From Paragordius varius (taxonomy: Eukaryota; Nematomorpha): a DNA stretch of 64,000 bases. Every line of letters starts with the position of its first letter. Position 1 is the stretch's first letter. The notes below the pieces were generated by a model, which worked only from the letters and a program-made list of their open reading frames with translations, was not told the DNA's origin and searched no databases. A program made the translations under genes and the position numbers. The stretch is taken from positions 8,804,001-8,868,000 of the forward strand of contig OZ176053.1 of NCBI GenBank assembly GCA_964247055.1, in the 5' to 3' direction. Shown piece by piece: positions 23,425 through 36,100 of this stretch.

Positions 23425-25807
23425 AATTATATTGTATCAATGGTTTTTTTACGCTCAAAAAGTTTTTATTTTTTATTAGAATGTTTGAATAATTTATAAC
23501 CATTTTAAATGTTTAAAAGGTATCATCGTTTTTCATTTTTATTTGTATGTAGGCGGTGCATTTTGGATCATGTGATTTTATTTTAAATAATATATTAAAG
23601 GTATCATAATCATTAATAAGTGTTAAAACTAATGATGTTCTAATAAAATAGATATTTTTATTTTATATTTTTAACCTTTTTTATCTATATAATTCAGATT
23701 TTGGAAGAATATTGCAACAGCTTGTAAATCATTCCTTATCTCAACATTCCCTGATATTTTAATATGTATACTGCACTTTAAGAGTATATTTTGCAATAAA
23801 TTATTATACGTCAAATATAATTGGAGAAAGTTTTAAAATATTTTAATAATTTAAAATTAAGTTTGCATTAAGAAATTATTTTTCTCATTCATTGATAATA
23901 TACATTTTTTCTTGATAGCATTTAGACAAATTTCAATACATCGCTTAAACTCAAAAATCGATTTCAAAAATATTACCATATAATTAGTTTACAACACGAC
24001 AACTTTACTAAGAGAGAAGAAATTTTTAGTGTTACTAAATATAATGTGAATATGCACTCATATAAAACCAGTCAAATCTACCCGTTTTTTATGTTTGATA
24101 ATTTTACAGAACTCATATATTAGACCGAATGCTTTATTTAACCTTTTAGGAGCATAATACAAGATTTTTTAAGAAAATGTAAAATTGTAAAAAAACCTCA
24201 TCTCAAACTTTTTCGGCGCCATTTTTTTCTTCAAATTTTTTTATTAGACTTATACAATAGGCAAATAAATTTATTTTGGTTAGAAAATGTAAATTAACTA
24301 CAAATACAATGAGCTATGGGATATAAAACTAATCTTTCCTCGCGGACAAAAGAGTTTAAGGTCATGAAATGTAAAAATAAAATTATAATTTTAGAGTTAT
24401 TAACTTTGGTTTTTAAATCAAATTGTGTTTTTGTGTGATGGCTTTATAACTATTAGGAAATTTAACACTGTTTTTCATACAAATACACTTTATTTTAGGG
24501 TAAAACTGGTTATGGTGTCTATGATTTTTAAATATAAATATTGACAAAGCTAGGTATTTTGCTCAAAAAAACACATTATATATGGGATAATTTACAAATA
24601 TATTTCAATTCATATATTGTATCGAATATATGTAAAATATTTGATGGTGATGTTTACGGTATTATGAACGAGCATTGCATGCTCGCATTTTGCCAAATTT
24701 TGATTCAAATATTTCGCATTAATAAAATCGTACTCTATTTGTAAACATGTTTACCAACCAGTCTTAAAAATATCGAATCCAGGTTGATTTCTAAACGTTG
24801 CCGGCAAAGAAGTACCTAAAAATTAAGTGCTCCGAAATCGGCTCTTGCAGTTTGGAATCGATTCAAACTTGAATTGATTTTAACTATATTGTTTTTAATC
24901 ATATATTTGCATGTAAACAAACATCTATACCATTTTCGCAAAGGGAAATCTAATCGTTTGTGAATTTTTCTAACAATAATGTTTTTTAAAAAAATATTTT
25001 TACCAAACAAACTGATGCAAAAAATAAAATATAATAATTAAAAAAAATCTTTTTCTGCTTTAAAAATATTATCTTAGTTGTTAAACATATATGAAAATAT
25101 AAATTAATAAAACCAAACAGACGCCTGAATATAAAAACTGTCTATTGTGGATTATGTGACCAGAAACAGGATAGTCTCAATCCAATAGAAGGGTCAAAAC
25201 ATACAGGTTCTGGTTCCAAATGGGAAGCTTTAATTATAAACTATATGGTTAAATTGGCCATTTTATTGTATCGCTTTTTATATCTATCAAAAGGATTTTT
25301 TTTATTACTTGTGATGTACTATAGTTGTTTAAACACTCAAATAATTAATAAAATATTAGCTTTAGCTTTTAATACTAAAGCAGTTTTATTCTAAAATACT
25401 AGTTTATTTTTAAATCAGCTCAAACTGCCTTAAATTGACAAACTACCTATAATTTGTCAATATTGACATTGAAGCTAGGTAATATAACTCTTTAAGACAT
25501 ATACTAATGATATATTAATAAAATTACATTATATGTATATACATATATAACAATTGTATGTGTGGAACCTCTACATTTTTTGGCATATTTACTTATGGAG
25601 TAATTATCGTGCGCAAAAATTTAAACAAATAAAAAAATTAATTTCATCAGTGAAAATTGGCTTATATTATAGAATAAACAAAAGGTTCCGGTTTCATCCA
25701 ATATCAACATTCTACTTGGCTCAAAAACGCGACACCTATATATAATGGGTGTTATAAACTAAAAATTAATTGTACAAATTTTTAAGGATTCCCCTTATAT
25801 CAAATTT
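23425..25807. other. Intergenic spacer with a family B relic
   Basis: About 24110-24450 carries family B words (CTCAAACTTTTTCGGCGCCA, then GAGCTATGGGATATAAAACT). No gene is visible. The sulfotransferase promoter must lie at the right end, but no distinct motif could be picked out. Confidence 0.4.
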
Positions 25808-27301
25808 ATGTCTAATTCAACATTTTACAAACTTGTTATTATGATGACTACCATGATGTGCCTTGTAATTTTTTCCATATTCCTTGCTTTTCAAATATCT
25901 GCCGTACGAATAGAATCAACTTTCGCCACTCAAAATAATTATATACTTCAACAACTTTTTGGACCTATCGTGGAAAAAATGCAGGTTCAAACGACCTATT
26001 CCGATTTGGAAAAAATATTTATACCTCAACAGCCCCAGTATGTGGACCTATCATATACTACAAACCATGTATCCAATGAAATTGATTATAAATTTGAACA
26101 ACATCAAAATCTATTGGCGTCCATTAAGAGACAAAATTTTTTAAACAACCAATTGGGACTGAACTCTGATACGAACGATAATAATATTGAACAAACTTCA
26201 AAAGAAAGTTCATCATACGTTGTGGATTGGACAAAACGTATATGCCCAAGTATATATTCCGATTCCTGGCAAAACAGTGATTACATTTCAGTAATTTTAA
26301 ACGAAAATTTCACCAATCACAGGCGTATATATGATCCCAACTTCTCGGTCATGTATTGTTATGTGGCTAAAGCTTCATCTACAGCCTGGAAAAGTTTTTT
26401 TCCTATAGCTGCATCCACTGATCCGAGCTTAGATGGCGGGGTTGGCAAGGAGATATGGAATGCAGTCAAAGAGAACAAGAATATTGGACCTATAGTTGAG
26501 TCATACAACTTTGTCCGTGGACCAGTTATGGAATTTAAACCTAAAAATGTTTCTGATTCTCTTGAAACCACGTATGCTAACACTGAAGAACTGGTAATGA
26601 TAGAACCCAAATATTCATTTACATTTACTCGTCATCCATTTCAGCGCCTCCTTTCCGCCTATCGGAGTAAATTTGTGTGGAAAAATCCATATTTTGACGA
26701 GATGTATGGTACTTTGATTCGTAAAATTACAGTCACCGCGTCTAACTCTGAGGGTGATACTGCTGCGAACGATCACATAACCTTCAAACAATTCATCGAT
26801 TTCATTATTGCCATTGATAATTGGAACTCAATTTCAAACGTTCTGCCTAGAGGGCACAACCAACATCAATCAAGTGCACCCAAATACACCGAAGAGCAAG
26901 AAAAAGAATTTTCGCGCATTTTGAGGCATCGGAATTGGCTTATGAATGAACATTGGAGACCTATAAGTGAAATTTGTAATCCGTGTACACAAACGACCCC
27001 CTTTAACTACATTGGAAGGCAAGAAAATTTAGTTGCAGACACTGAAAAAATATTAGCTGATTCTGGATGGAGTGCTTTAAATTATAATCCGTTTCAAAGT
27101 TTAAATCATAAACGTAATGTGAAAGAAAGTGAAGTGATGAAAGAAAATGATAAAAAAGCTTGGGACACACTTACACCCGATACTGTTGACAAACTTATTC
27201 ATGTTTTCAGATATGATTTTGCCCTTTTTTATCCTGATGATCCAATTTTTTTAGATTATTTTAAACGTAATCCAAATATTTTTGTTCGCAAAAACGATTA
27301 A
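25808..27301 (+). CDS. HNK-1/CHST-family carbohydrate sulfotransferase, single exon
   Basis: These Golgi enzymes transfer sulfate from PAPS to sugars of glycoproteins and glycosaminoglycans. The 497-residue ORF has a type II layout: a short cytosolic N-terminus, one membrane segment (about residues 9-30, MMTTMMCLVIFSIFLAF), then a luminal stem and catalytic domain. The 5'-phosphosulfate loop is AKASSTAWKSFF (about 186-197) and the 3'-phosphate motif is FTRHPFQRLLSAYR (about 273-286). CNPCTQTTPFNYIGRQEN and a closing FRYDFALFYP are also family features (Sulfotransfer_2, as in CHST8-14). The start ATG is the only one ahead of the membrane helix. It has no introns, unlike all its neighbours, which could reflect a retrocopy or an ancestral single-exon gene. 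The exact substrate cannot be told. Confidence 0.92.
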   Translation: MSNSTFYKLVIMMTTMMCLVIFSIFLAFQISAVRIESTFATQNNYILQQLFGPIVEKMQVQTTYSDLEKIFIPQQPQYVDLSYTTNHVSNEIDYKFEQHQNLLASIKRQNFLNNQLGLNSDTNDNNIEQTSKESSSYVVDWTKRICPSIYSDSWQNSDYISVILNENFTNHRRIYDPNFSVMYCYVAKASSTAWKSFFPIAASTDPSLDGGVGKEIWNAVKENKNIGPIVESYNFVRGPVMEFKPKNVSDSLETTYANTEELVMIEPKYSFTFTRHPFQRLLSAYRSKFVWKNPYFDEMYGTLIRKITVTASNSEGDTAANDHITFKQFIDFIIAIDNWNSISNVLPRGHNQHQSSAPKYTEEQEKEFSRILRHRNWLMNEHWRPISEICNPCTQTTPFNYIGRQENLVADTEKILADSGWSALNYNPFQSLNHKRNVKESEVMKENDKKAWDTLTPDTVDKLIHVFRYDFALFYPDDPIFLDYFKRNPNIFVRKND

Positions 27302-27373
27302 TTAGAAAAAAACTTCTCATTGACTCCAAATCATGCATTTAAATCTTATGCCACAAATATTGTAAATTATAAT

Positions 27374-27379
27374 AATAAA
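27374..27379 (+). terminator. Likely sulfotransferase polyadenylation signal
   Basis: AATAAA 72 nt downstream of the stop codon. Confidence 0.45.
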
Positions 27380-30300
27380 TGATTTTTATACAAAGAATTA
27401 TAGTGTGTATCCGTATAATAACATCATTAAACAATTTAGGTTATAATCAGAAGTTAAAATTTTAATATGATTTCGATTTAAGGTTTAGCCATCACAATAT
27501 CGTTTATTTTTTAAATTGATAAAAACGGCAAACATTAAATTAGCCAAAATTGATGTAAATTGATTAAAAAAGTGCAGTTTCTTGAAGCCTAATAAATCAG
27601 AAGAGATCCTAAGCATCAGATTTGATATAGAAAATTTCTCTCTTTAAAAGTTTTCAACAATTTTGCAATTTTAAAAAATTTTGGGCTATTTTTGAGCATA
27701 TATTTAACCAGTTGTGATTTATTAATATTTGCTTCAGCTAAAACCTCTGCATTATAAAACAGATCGTTCATAATATATACATGTAATTTTATAAATAATT
27801 TTTACACTGTATCAATCATATTAAGCCTTTTTTTAATATGTCAAGTTCATACGCGTTATAGGGCAATTTTATTAAAAAATAAACATACAATATCACATCT
27901 ATTGATATAATTGAAGGTCACTTTAATATATTTGCTTTGATAAAAAAATTTAAAACAGTATATCAACTCTCAAATATAAATTGAGATATCTGATTACCCT
28001 ATGACAATTTTAAATTGATATATTTCAAAAGCTAAGAAAACGGCTGGACCTTTGAATTTATGCTTTTATCTTACATGAAATAATTTAACAGCTATGATAT
28101 TCAGATAAATTTTAGTTTTGAGAAAAAATATCCATCAAATTTCGGTGTTATTTCATTTTAAAAGTTTTTGGAATATTTTCTTGTTTTGTTATAATCTATG
28201 ATTACAATTTAAATTAATCTTTATTAATTTTTTTACATTTTAATTTTTTTGTCCGCGATGACATTTTGCGGTAGTTTTCGACTGTAGAGGTTAGAGTAAT
28301 TTCTACTGTTTAGAAAGTTGTTGTGGTATCAAACTTTCTTTTTTGAATCAAATAAAAATAACATAAAATTTTTGCAGTTTAAATTCTAGGGTTGCAAATT
28401 AAGATATCTCTAAAAAACAGTCGAAACGAGCACTTAATATTAAATCAATATCAAAATTTGTTGTTAAATTACAATTTACAGCTTCTCAAAGATATTTTTA
28501 TTTATAATTATTGGCTATATTTACAATTTTTTGCGAATTTTATTCACGATTTAATAAATTAATTAAAAAACTGGCGGCGAAAAAGTTTGAAATTAGTATT
28601 TTTTAACAATCTTGCATTTTTAAAAAAATGTGTCATGCGTAAAGGCTATAAAATATACATTTAAAATTTGGCCCACTGATAAAAATATTTTTTGATATTT
28701 AAATTTTAAATGGCCCTGGCCTAATACTATAAGTGTATTCTTTCACGAATAAAAAATTAGTTAGCAAAATATGTGCGATTTCGATTTAATATGGAGCATT
28801 TGCAATAAAGTGGTATTAATTTTCTTTATATTACTCATAAGGCCCAAAATCAAAAACACCATGGTACTAACATTTTTAATCCGAATATATATATTTCATC
28901 AAGATATTTTCTACACCACCGATTTTGCGCACTCTAATATGCCTACAAAATTTTAGTAAAATTGATAATTTTATATTAAAATATCTGAATATGTTTTACC
29001 AAGTTTTGCAAATTGGTGAAATCATATATATTGTGTTCTAGTTTTTCTACGTCATATTCTATTAGAAATGAATTTTTTAAAATGCTTATAATCATTCAAA
29101 ATCGGCCCACAAGTTTTTGAGTCGAAAATGGTACCCGTGTGGCCATTGACACCTATGCACATATTTATTTTTAATTTTAATTTGGGACTTTTTTGACATA
29201 TCTGGACCCTGCTAAATAGTTTATTTAATAAAATGAACAGAAATAATTTGCTAAGTACTTCTAAAATAAATATTTAAGAACATTTCTTCCTTTTTATTAT
29301 ATGCGATTATATTTTGGGGTATTTTAGTAGCATACATCTCAAATGATTACATTTTAAGTTGTTTTTGAAATGTTATATCAATCATTGTTCTCCTGTATTA
29401 AAGGGATTATTTTTACATTTAAATCACCAAAATTAAAATAGCTCACATGAATAATACTCAATGACCTTTTGGGGGTAGTTTATATCCCAGATCGATTAAA
29501 AATTTCATCTTAAAAGCCGAACTTTGCCTTTTAGGCGCCATATACAATTTTTTTAAAATTGTAAAATTGTAGAAAAATCCTCTTTTTCGTCGCCATTTTC
29601 TTTTTTTTAAATTTATGCAATAGACAAATAAATGTTTATGTTTAGAAAAATTAAATAATTAACATTAAAAAGCTTCATACATTTGACCAGCAAAAATTTG
29701 ATATAATTTGATTTTAATATCAGCTGTTAATAGTTGTGTTTTAGAGCTCTATTAATTTGGGCTTTAGAAGTTGAAATAAGATACAAATTCTAAGTTTATT
29801 ATTTAAAGAAAAAAATAAGCTGATGAAATATATACATTCTGATAGGAAAATGTATCAGGAATATCATAGTGCTTCAGAATTTGGCTATAACGAGTTGTAT
29901 AATAATTATTTTACTTTACACTGTTAGGGTATCTTCGTAAAAAATGGCAAAGTTGCGCACATTTTTTTAAACAATTTTTGGTGAAAGCTTAATATTTATT
30001 TATTATAAACTACCTATAAAACGCAAAATTTTTAGATAGGGGCTCCCAAAGTCCCATTTTTTCGCTCTGCTAAAATAGGGATTTTTTAAAATAAACGCAA
30101 AAATGCTGGAAAGCGCTATAAAATTATTATATATATGCTAAATTTTGGCATCCAACAAAAATATTTTTTAAATATCTCGCGTCCAAAAAATTAAAATGTA
30201 ATGAAGTGTTAAAAGCATTTTTTATAATTATACTTTCACATTTTTGTCCTTCGCCAATTTGGGAATTTAGTGTCCCCGGGTCTGTTTTCAATAATTGAAA

Positions 30301-30868
30301 AAGATGGAACAAATTGAAACTATTGCAAAGGATATTTATATAACATTGATGTACCCCCCCCCCCCCCAAAAAAAATGTATCGAAAAACCTTGATTTTACT
30401 ATATTACATTTTATCGACAAACAAAAAGATACAAATTTAGCCAATAATATATGCAATAAATCAAAATGCAAAATAACCACTTTTTCTGTTAAATGTTAGA
30501 TATAAAACCAGGTTTGCAAAAAATTTGTAAAAACATGGCGTCGAAGTAGTTTGATATGGAGCTATTTTCAAAACTAATTTTTATTTGGATGTTTTGGATT
30601 ATACAAAATAACTTTTATTAGGTCAAAAGCATAAATTAAAATTGGAACCATGTCTATCAATATTTTAAATATATCAATTTTATGATGGTCTGTATTACCC
30701 AATTTAAATCGAAGTGCATTTTCCTGTTTATCCGAAATAAAATTTAAAAATAGTGGCTGAAAATTTCTTTAGATATTTACATTATGAAGTTTATAAAGTT
30801 CATTATGCTTGAGAAGGGTAGACATGCATATTTGTTGACTTAGCTCAATTCTCAGTAACCTTTTCACT
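27380..30868. repeat. Repeat-relic spacer (families A, B and E)
   Basis: A degenerate family A piece lies at about 27990-28260, family B at about 28560-28720 and 29450-29640, family E at about 28800-28930 (reverse) and 29815-30070 (forward), and a partial family A copy at about 30395-30715 ending AAATCGAAGTG. A 14-base C run followed by 8 A lies at 30354-30375. No gene was found. Confidence 0.45.
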
Positions 30869-31268
30869 AATGTGACCAGATATTTTAAACTTGGACGCTG
30901 TACAAAATTAAAACATACTTTGCCTGTTTTTACACCATCGTGTGGTATATTACACAGTTTCCACAAAATATCCTAATGAAATATAAATATTCTGATAGGA
31001 AAATATCAGGATTATCATGGTGCTCTTGGGTTTTTTTACGAATTTAAGAAAGTTATTTACACTTTTGTGGTAGGTGCTCCTATAATGCATATGGTGCGCT
31101 TTTTTTTAAATATATTTTTTGCTGAAAGCTAAATGCTATATTTCAAAAAATATCACTAAAATATAACAGAAATAAAAAGCTAAAAATATTTTTAAAAAAT
31201 TTTAAATTTTTAGATGAGGGCTCTGAAATCCGAAATTTTCGCTCTTTTAAAATGGATTGTTCTCTTAA

Positions 31269-31726
31269 CACTTGGATACAACACATTCATTTTAGTCCTT
31301 CGATTCAAATTGTGTTAGTTAAATACCCCAGGCCTGTTTAAAATTATCATCATGGAAGGATTCGAAACCATGGCAAAATTTTGCACTTATATAACATTAA
31401 TAAACCGAAATATATAAAAAATTTTATTCAAAAATACTTGATATTGCTTATTTTAAGCTAAAATCGAAAGGTAAAAATTTGGTCACCGTGACATGTGTGC
31501 ACTGGTAAAATTGAAAAATAATACAATATAAACAATGGCGTCGAAGTAGTTTGACATGGAACTTTTTTTTCAAAACAAAATTTTATTTAGATATTTTGGC
31601 ATATTTATATTTTTATTAGGATATAAGCATAAGTTTAAAATGGGACCGTTTCCATCAGTAGTTTTTTAGAATTCCTAATTTAAATTTAGTCTGGGGTATT
31701 TAGATACCCCAATTTGAATCAAAGTG
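31269..31726 (-). mobile_element. Family A MITE inserted in family D
   Basis: CACTTGGATAC ... GAATCAAAGTG, flanked by TTAA (31265-31268, 31727-31730). It is shorter than the 10223 copy because of an internal deletion. Confidence 0.7.
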
Positions 31727-31730
31727 TTAA

Positions 31731-31817
31731 ATTGAGACCGTTTGATTCAATAGTTTTTTAAAAACCTTAAATCAAATTTAGTCGGGGTATTTAGATACCC
31801 CAATTTGAATCGAAGTG
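31731..31817 (-). repeat. Direct duplication of the family A right end
   Basis: The last ~85 bp of the preceding MITE (GAGACCGTTT ... CGAAGTG) are repeated once directly behind it and again end at TTAA. This is a tandem terminal duplication or a second insertion with most of the body lost. Confidence 0.6.
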
Positions 31818-33121
31818 TTAAAATAACGCAAAAATTTTGACATTGTGCAATAATTTTAAATATATACTAAATTTCATATCAACTAAAATATATTTTTTAC
31901 AAAATACACTTCAAAGATGGATACGATATAAACGGTTGAGATGTTGTAACATATTATATTTATAATTCAATTCTCAATCATATTTTGATCAAAATATTCG
32001 TTCGTTTTCAAAATTTAGGTTAAATAAAAATTGTGTTTTTTTACAAAGATTTTCCAAATGCAAGCAAACAAACCTTTAAATTAAAATTTTAAACCTATAG
32101 TAATGACATCATCGAATTATTATTTAGAAAAAGGGAATTTTATATCTTAAAGCTTTATACCGTTTCCATCATGCTTCAAAATCGTTAGAATTACGCTTCA
32201 ACAAATATCTTAAATTTGTTTAGGCAAAAAAATAAAAATGAAAGTTAAGGAAAAAAATTAAGTAATATCACACCTTTCCCCTAATGAGTATAGAAAACGT
32301 AAAAACTCTTAATTTTAAAAGATATTTCGAAATCATATGCCATATATAATAAATTTTATATAATATGTTACGGGAATAACAATTTTATATAGAATTTTCC
32401 GTTTAATAATTATAAAAAAAAATGAACTTTCTAAACTTAAACATTTATTAAAATATCATAAATTAATTTTGCTAATTTTAAATTTTGAGGCACCTCTTTT
32501 TGAGGAAGCCCTGAGTGAAAGAGCCATTAGCCTGAATCTTATAGTGTGGACTTTGAGATTTACAGTTTCGCCACTGCGCGAAAGGCTGCAATCCTTTGTT
32601 TGTACAATTCAAGCAGAAAATAAAATATTAACCAATTAAAAAACGCCAACCTTTGTTTTTTACCGCAAACCATTTACTACAAATTATGGGGTTATTTTTA
32701 CTGAGACTATATTAAATTCTAAAATCATTTTTTTGAATTAATAAATGGTAATTAATATATATTTATTAGAATTAAATTTTTCTTAATTTCAAAAAGCAGT
32801 ACAAAAAGCGCAGTACTGGCTCAGTTTTTTTATGAAAACCCAGTACTGGATTGCGAAAAACAGCCTATCTGGTCACATTACTTTGCACGTATTAATGTTT
32901 TTCTATGCTCTTAAACATCTTAAAAACGCCATAGTTAGATTTTTAGTCAAAATCTCTTATTTTTTTAGGAACATATATTAAATAAATTTAAAACAAAATA
33001 CACTTTTATAGAGGGTACAATGTTAAACATTTTTACCTTAAAATTGCAATATAAGGTGTGTTTTTATTCATGCACAAATAACGCTGTAATTTTTAAATTA
33101 TTTTTATATATTAGATACGAT

Positions 33122-36100
33122 ATGGTTATTTTCCAGGATAACTCATTATCTAAAATACCTCAACCTTCTCAATATAAATCAAATAAAAGTTCTTCAAAAG
33201 ACTTAAATAATAATATGTTACCAAGTAGATCTTTCACAAGACACAATGTTTCAGATGCCCTTAAGCCTTATTTTCCTTCGCAAAATAATTGTTCTAAATT
33301 ATTCACTACTTTACCAAAATATGTAAACCCCTTGCTAAAGAAAAATATGACATTATCTTTGTGTGATGAAGTATCGCACGAAAAATTAAAAAAACCCATT
33401 CTTATCAAATCAACAAGTGTCACATCGAAAATAGAAATGTTGAATGGGACAGATAATAGTATTCCTATTAAATTATCATCCCAAACAGAAAATGCTACGC
33501 TGCTTTACAATTCTCCTATTGTCACGCATATGAGGCAGCCCAATATTGTCAAAGATAAAACTTCAAACCATAATAGTAATGAGAAAGCCACCTTGCATAC
33601 CCCTAATTTCTATTTTTTATCGCTTGATAAACGGCATCACTTATCATCCCAAACTAAACATTCCCCCTTTATTCGTAACGGGACAAATCGTTCCAGTAAC
33701 AACTCCTTTTCCTTTTATATTCCAATCGAAAATAATTATGATCGTGTCATAGACCAGAATATATCACATATATCATCGACTCTACATTCCAAACCCTTAA
33801 ACCCATCTAATAGTTATGTTTTTTGTTCAAAAGCACAATTAGAAAATGAACCAAATCATAATATTTCCGTTGATAATGGGCAAGCTTTGAATCTTAAATC
33901 TCAAAATATTGCATTTTTATTAGATGATTCCAATCACATGATTGATATCAAAAACAATGGTAATAACGATAATAATATGTCAAAGAATTTACAAAATGTG
34001 TCTCACGCGACTCCCCCCAAGTATAAAAACACTTTAGAACAATCAAAAGTAAAAACTAATTCCTCCACACACCTGCGTAATTCCATGCCTGGCCCACGTG
34101 GATGCAATAATTCCCCGAGTTTCATATACACCGATTTTAAATTAAACAAACCCAGGAGTTATCATAATAAAACCAATAGCAACATTATTAGTAATCAGAT
34201 AAGCACTGCCCCAAATATAAGTGCGAATAAAAATAATATTTTTCTTCATGGATTATCCACCATTTCAAGTCCCCAAAATGTCAAACCGTTTAACAATCAG
34301 TGTCAACAAATTGCAAAAACAAAAAGTTTTATCCAAAAACAATCAAACACTCAAATGACAATGTCTCAAAATTATTCTGATCAAAATGGAAATTCTCCCG
34401 CTTTTACCCCTACGATTTCTTTTAATACCACTCCAGCGAATACTGATTCGTTATCGCAAGAGAGGAATTTTACCATTACAAAATCATCCACAATCATATC
34501 TCAAATTAAACCTCCGAGTAATAAACGATCAATTATACCTCAACTTAACACTTTTACATTACCCCAATCAGTATCACATGATATTAATTCATCATCATTA
34601 AAATTAGTAAAATTAAAATCAAACAATAGTATTGATACTGATCAAAAAATCAATCCCGATACCATATCTAACAGTATTGTTATTAAGAATCCTAAGAATG
34701 ATCATTCTGAAAAAGGAAGTTATCACCAGGTGCACGAAAAATTACAAAATGTTTTTCAAAAATCACTTTCCGTCGATACGGCAAATCTACTCGAGAATAC
34801 GGTAGAAACTTTAATTTTCTGCAATTGTTTGTAATAAAATAATTGTTATGGATTTAACCACTTTAATAACTTTAGGATAATTCGTTTAATTTTTAAGAAT
34901 ATAGCGGTATGGCTTGAATACAGTTTCTTTCCAAAAATATACAACCTATAAAACCGTGATTTAGTTATTTTATGTACATTACATATATTTATATAAAAAA
35001 TTTATATGCCAAGTTTTATTAGCTTTTTCTATTGACACACATTAATCAATAATTAATCAATTACATTTAGACTTAATTTTTTGACTAACAAGGTTTTATT
35101 ACCGCCTCATTGAAATTACTAACTGGTTGTTCTTTTATTACTTTTTTTTTCTTATAATAATATTGATAAACACACAGTTTCATAAAAAGTTTTTGGGTTA
35201 ATGATACCAATATATGTCTCTCTGCTAAAAGAAAAAATTAATTTACCATAAAAATTATATGGCATAATTAATAACTTTTTTTTCTGACTTTTTTAAATAA
35301 AGAATGTTGACAAGATGCATTTTTATAAATTTTATTATTTCTCCTTATTACAACATTTAACTTATTTGTTTTCACACATATATAGACATATAGATTATAT
35401 ATATAATGATACACCTTTTATTGATTTTTAGCAATGAAATGCTTTGAAAGACAGAGTTTTATAATTGTATATAAGACACCCCTAGAATGTCTATAAAGTA
35501 TAAAGGAATGTGTTGACAAATAATTTTGATTACATCTAATAAAATTATTGCCTATTTTTTAAAATTTTCTATTTTAGTGAAATAATTAACTATATAAATA
35601 AATGAACAAAGTTAATTGGATTGCATTTTTACATTTTGGCCCAACAATAAACTTTGCATTATAAAGATTTTCGGATTTCATAAATGATGGTTTAAGAAAT
35701 TTCCATAATACTTTTATAATAAAATTAAAAAAAGTAATATTATTGCCAAAGGAAAATGATTTATACCTGTATAATTAATATAAGGTAAGCATAGTGCCTA
35801 AAATACAAATTTACTATAGTTATAGCTCAGAAGCGAATATGGTTTGCTAATATGATCACTTTTTAATCTAAAAAACAGCTGTTATCATTACTTAACATAT
35901 TGGCCTAAATATCAATCAAAATTTTTTTGACCTTTAAGTATAAAACATTGCGTCGCAAATTTTATATTAAATAATATTGAAATGTTAGATGAAAACCATT
36001 ATTTTAATGTTAATTTTGGAAAAATTCTTGCCAAAATATCTAACAATAAATAAATTAGTTTGACTCTATATAAATTCTATATATATATAGATAAATATAT

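Larger units (their letters stand above)
30869..32879. mobile_element. Family D DNA element, long copy carrying nested insertions
   Basis: It begins AATGTGACCAGATATTTT and ends AGCCTATCTGGTCACATT, so the outer 14 bp (AATGTGACCAGATA) are a perfect inverted repeat. The left 85 bp and right ~800 bp match the copy at 61952-63086, including GCCACTGCGCGAA and AAACCCAGTACTG. A family E piece and family A copies sit inside, explaining the extra length. No transposase ORF is present, so it is non-autonomous. The superfamily is not clear. Confidence 0.65.

Noticed and set aside
30127-30480. 117-codon minus-strand open frame crossing the C14 run
   Set aside because: It consists of repeat relic and homopolymer. 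The Gly-rich piece is just the C run translated.
34802-34834. Extension of exon 1 of the unrecognised gene to the stop at 34834, or to a donor at 34831
   Set aside because: The donor at 34831 gives a phase that forces a different frame in exon 2 and breaks the join to exon 3. The donor at 34802 keeps all six exons in phase.
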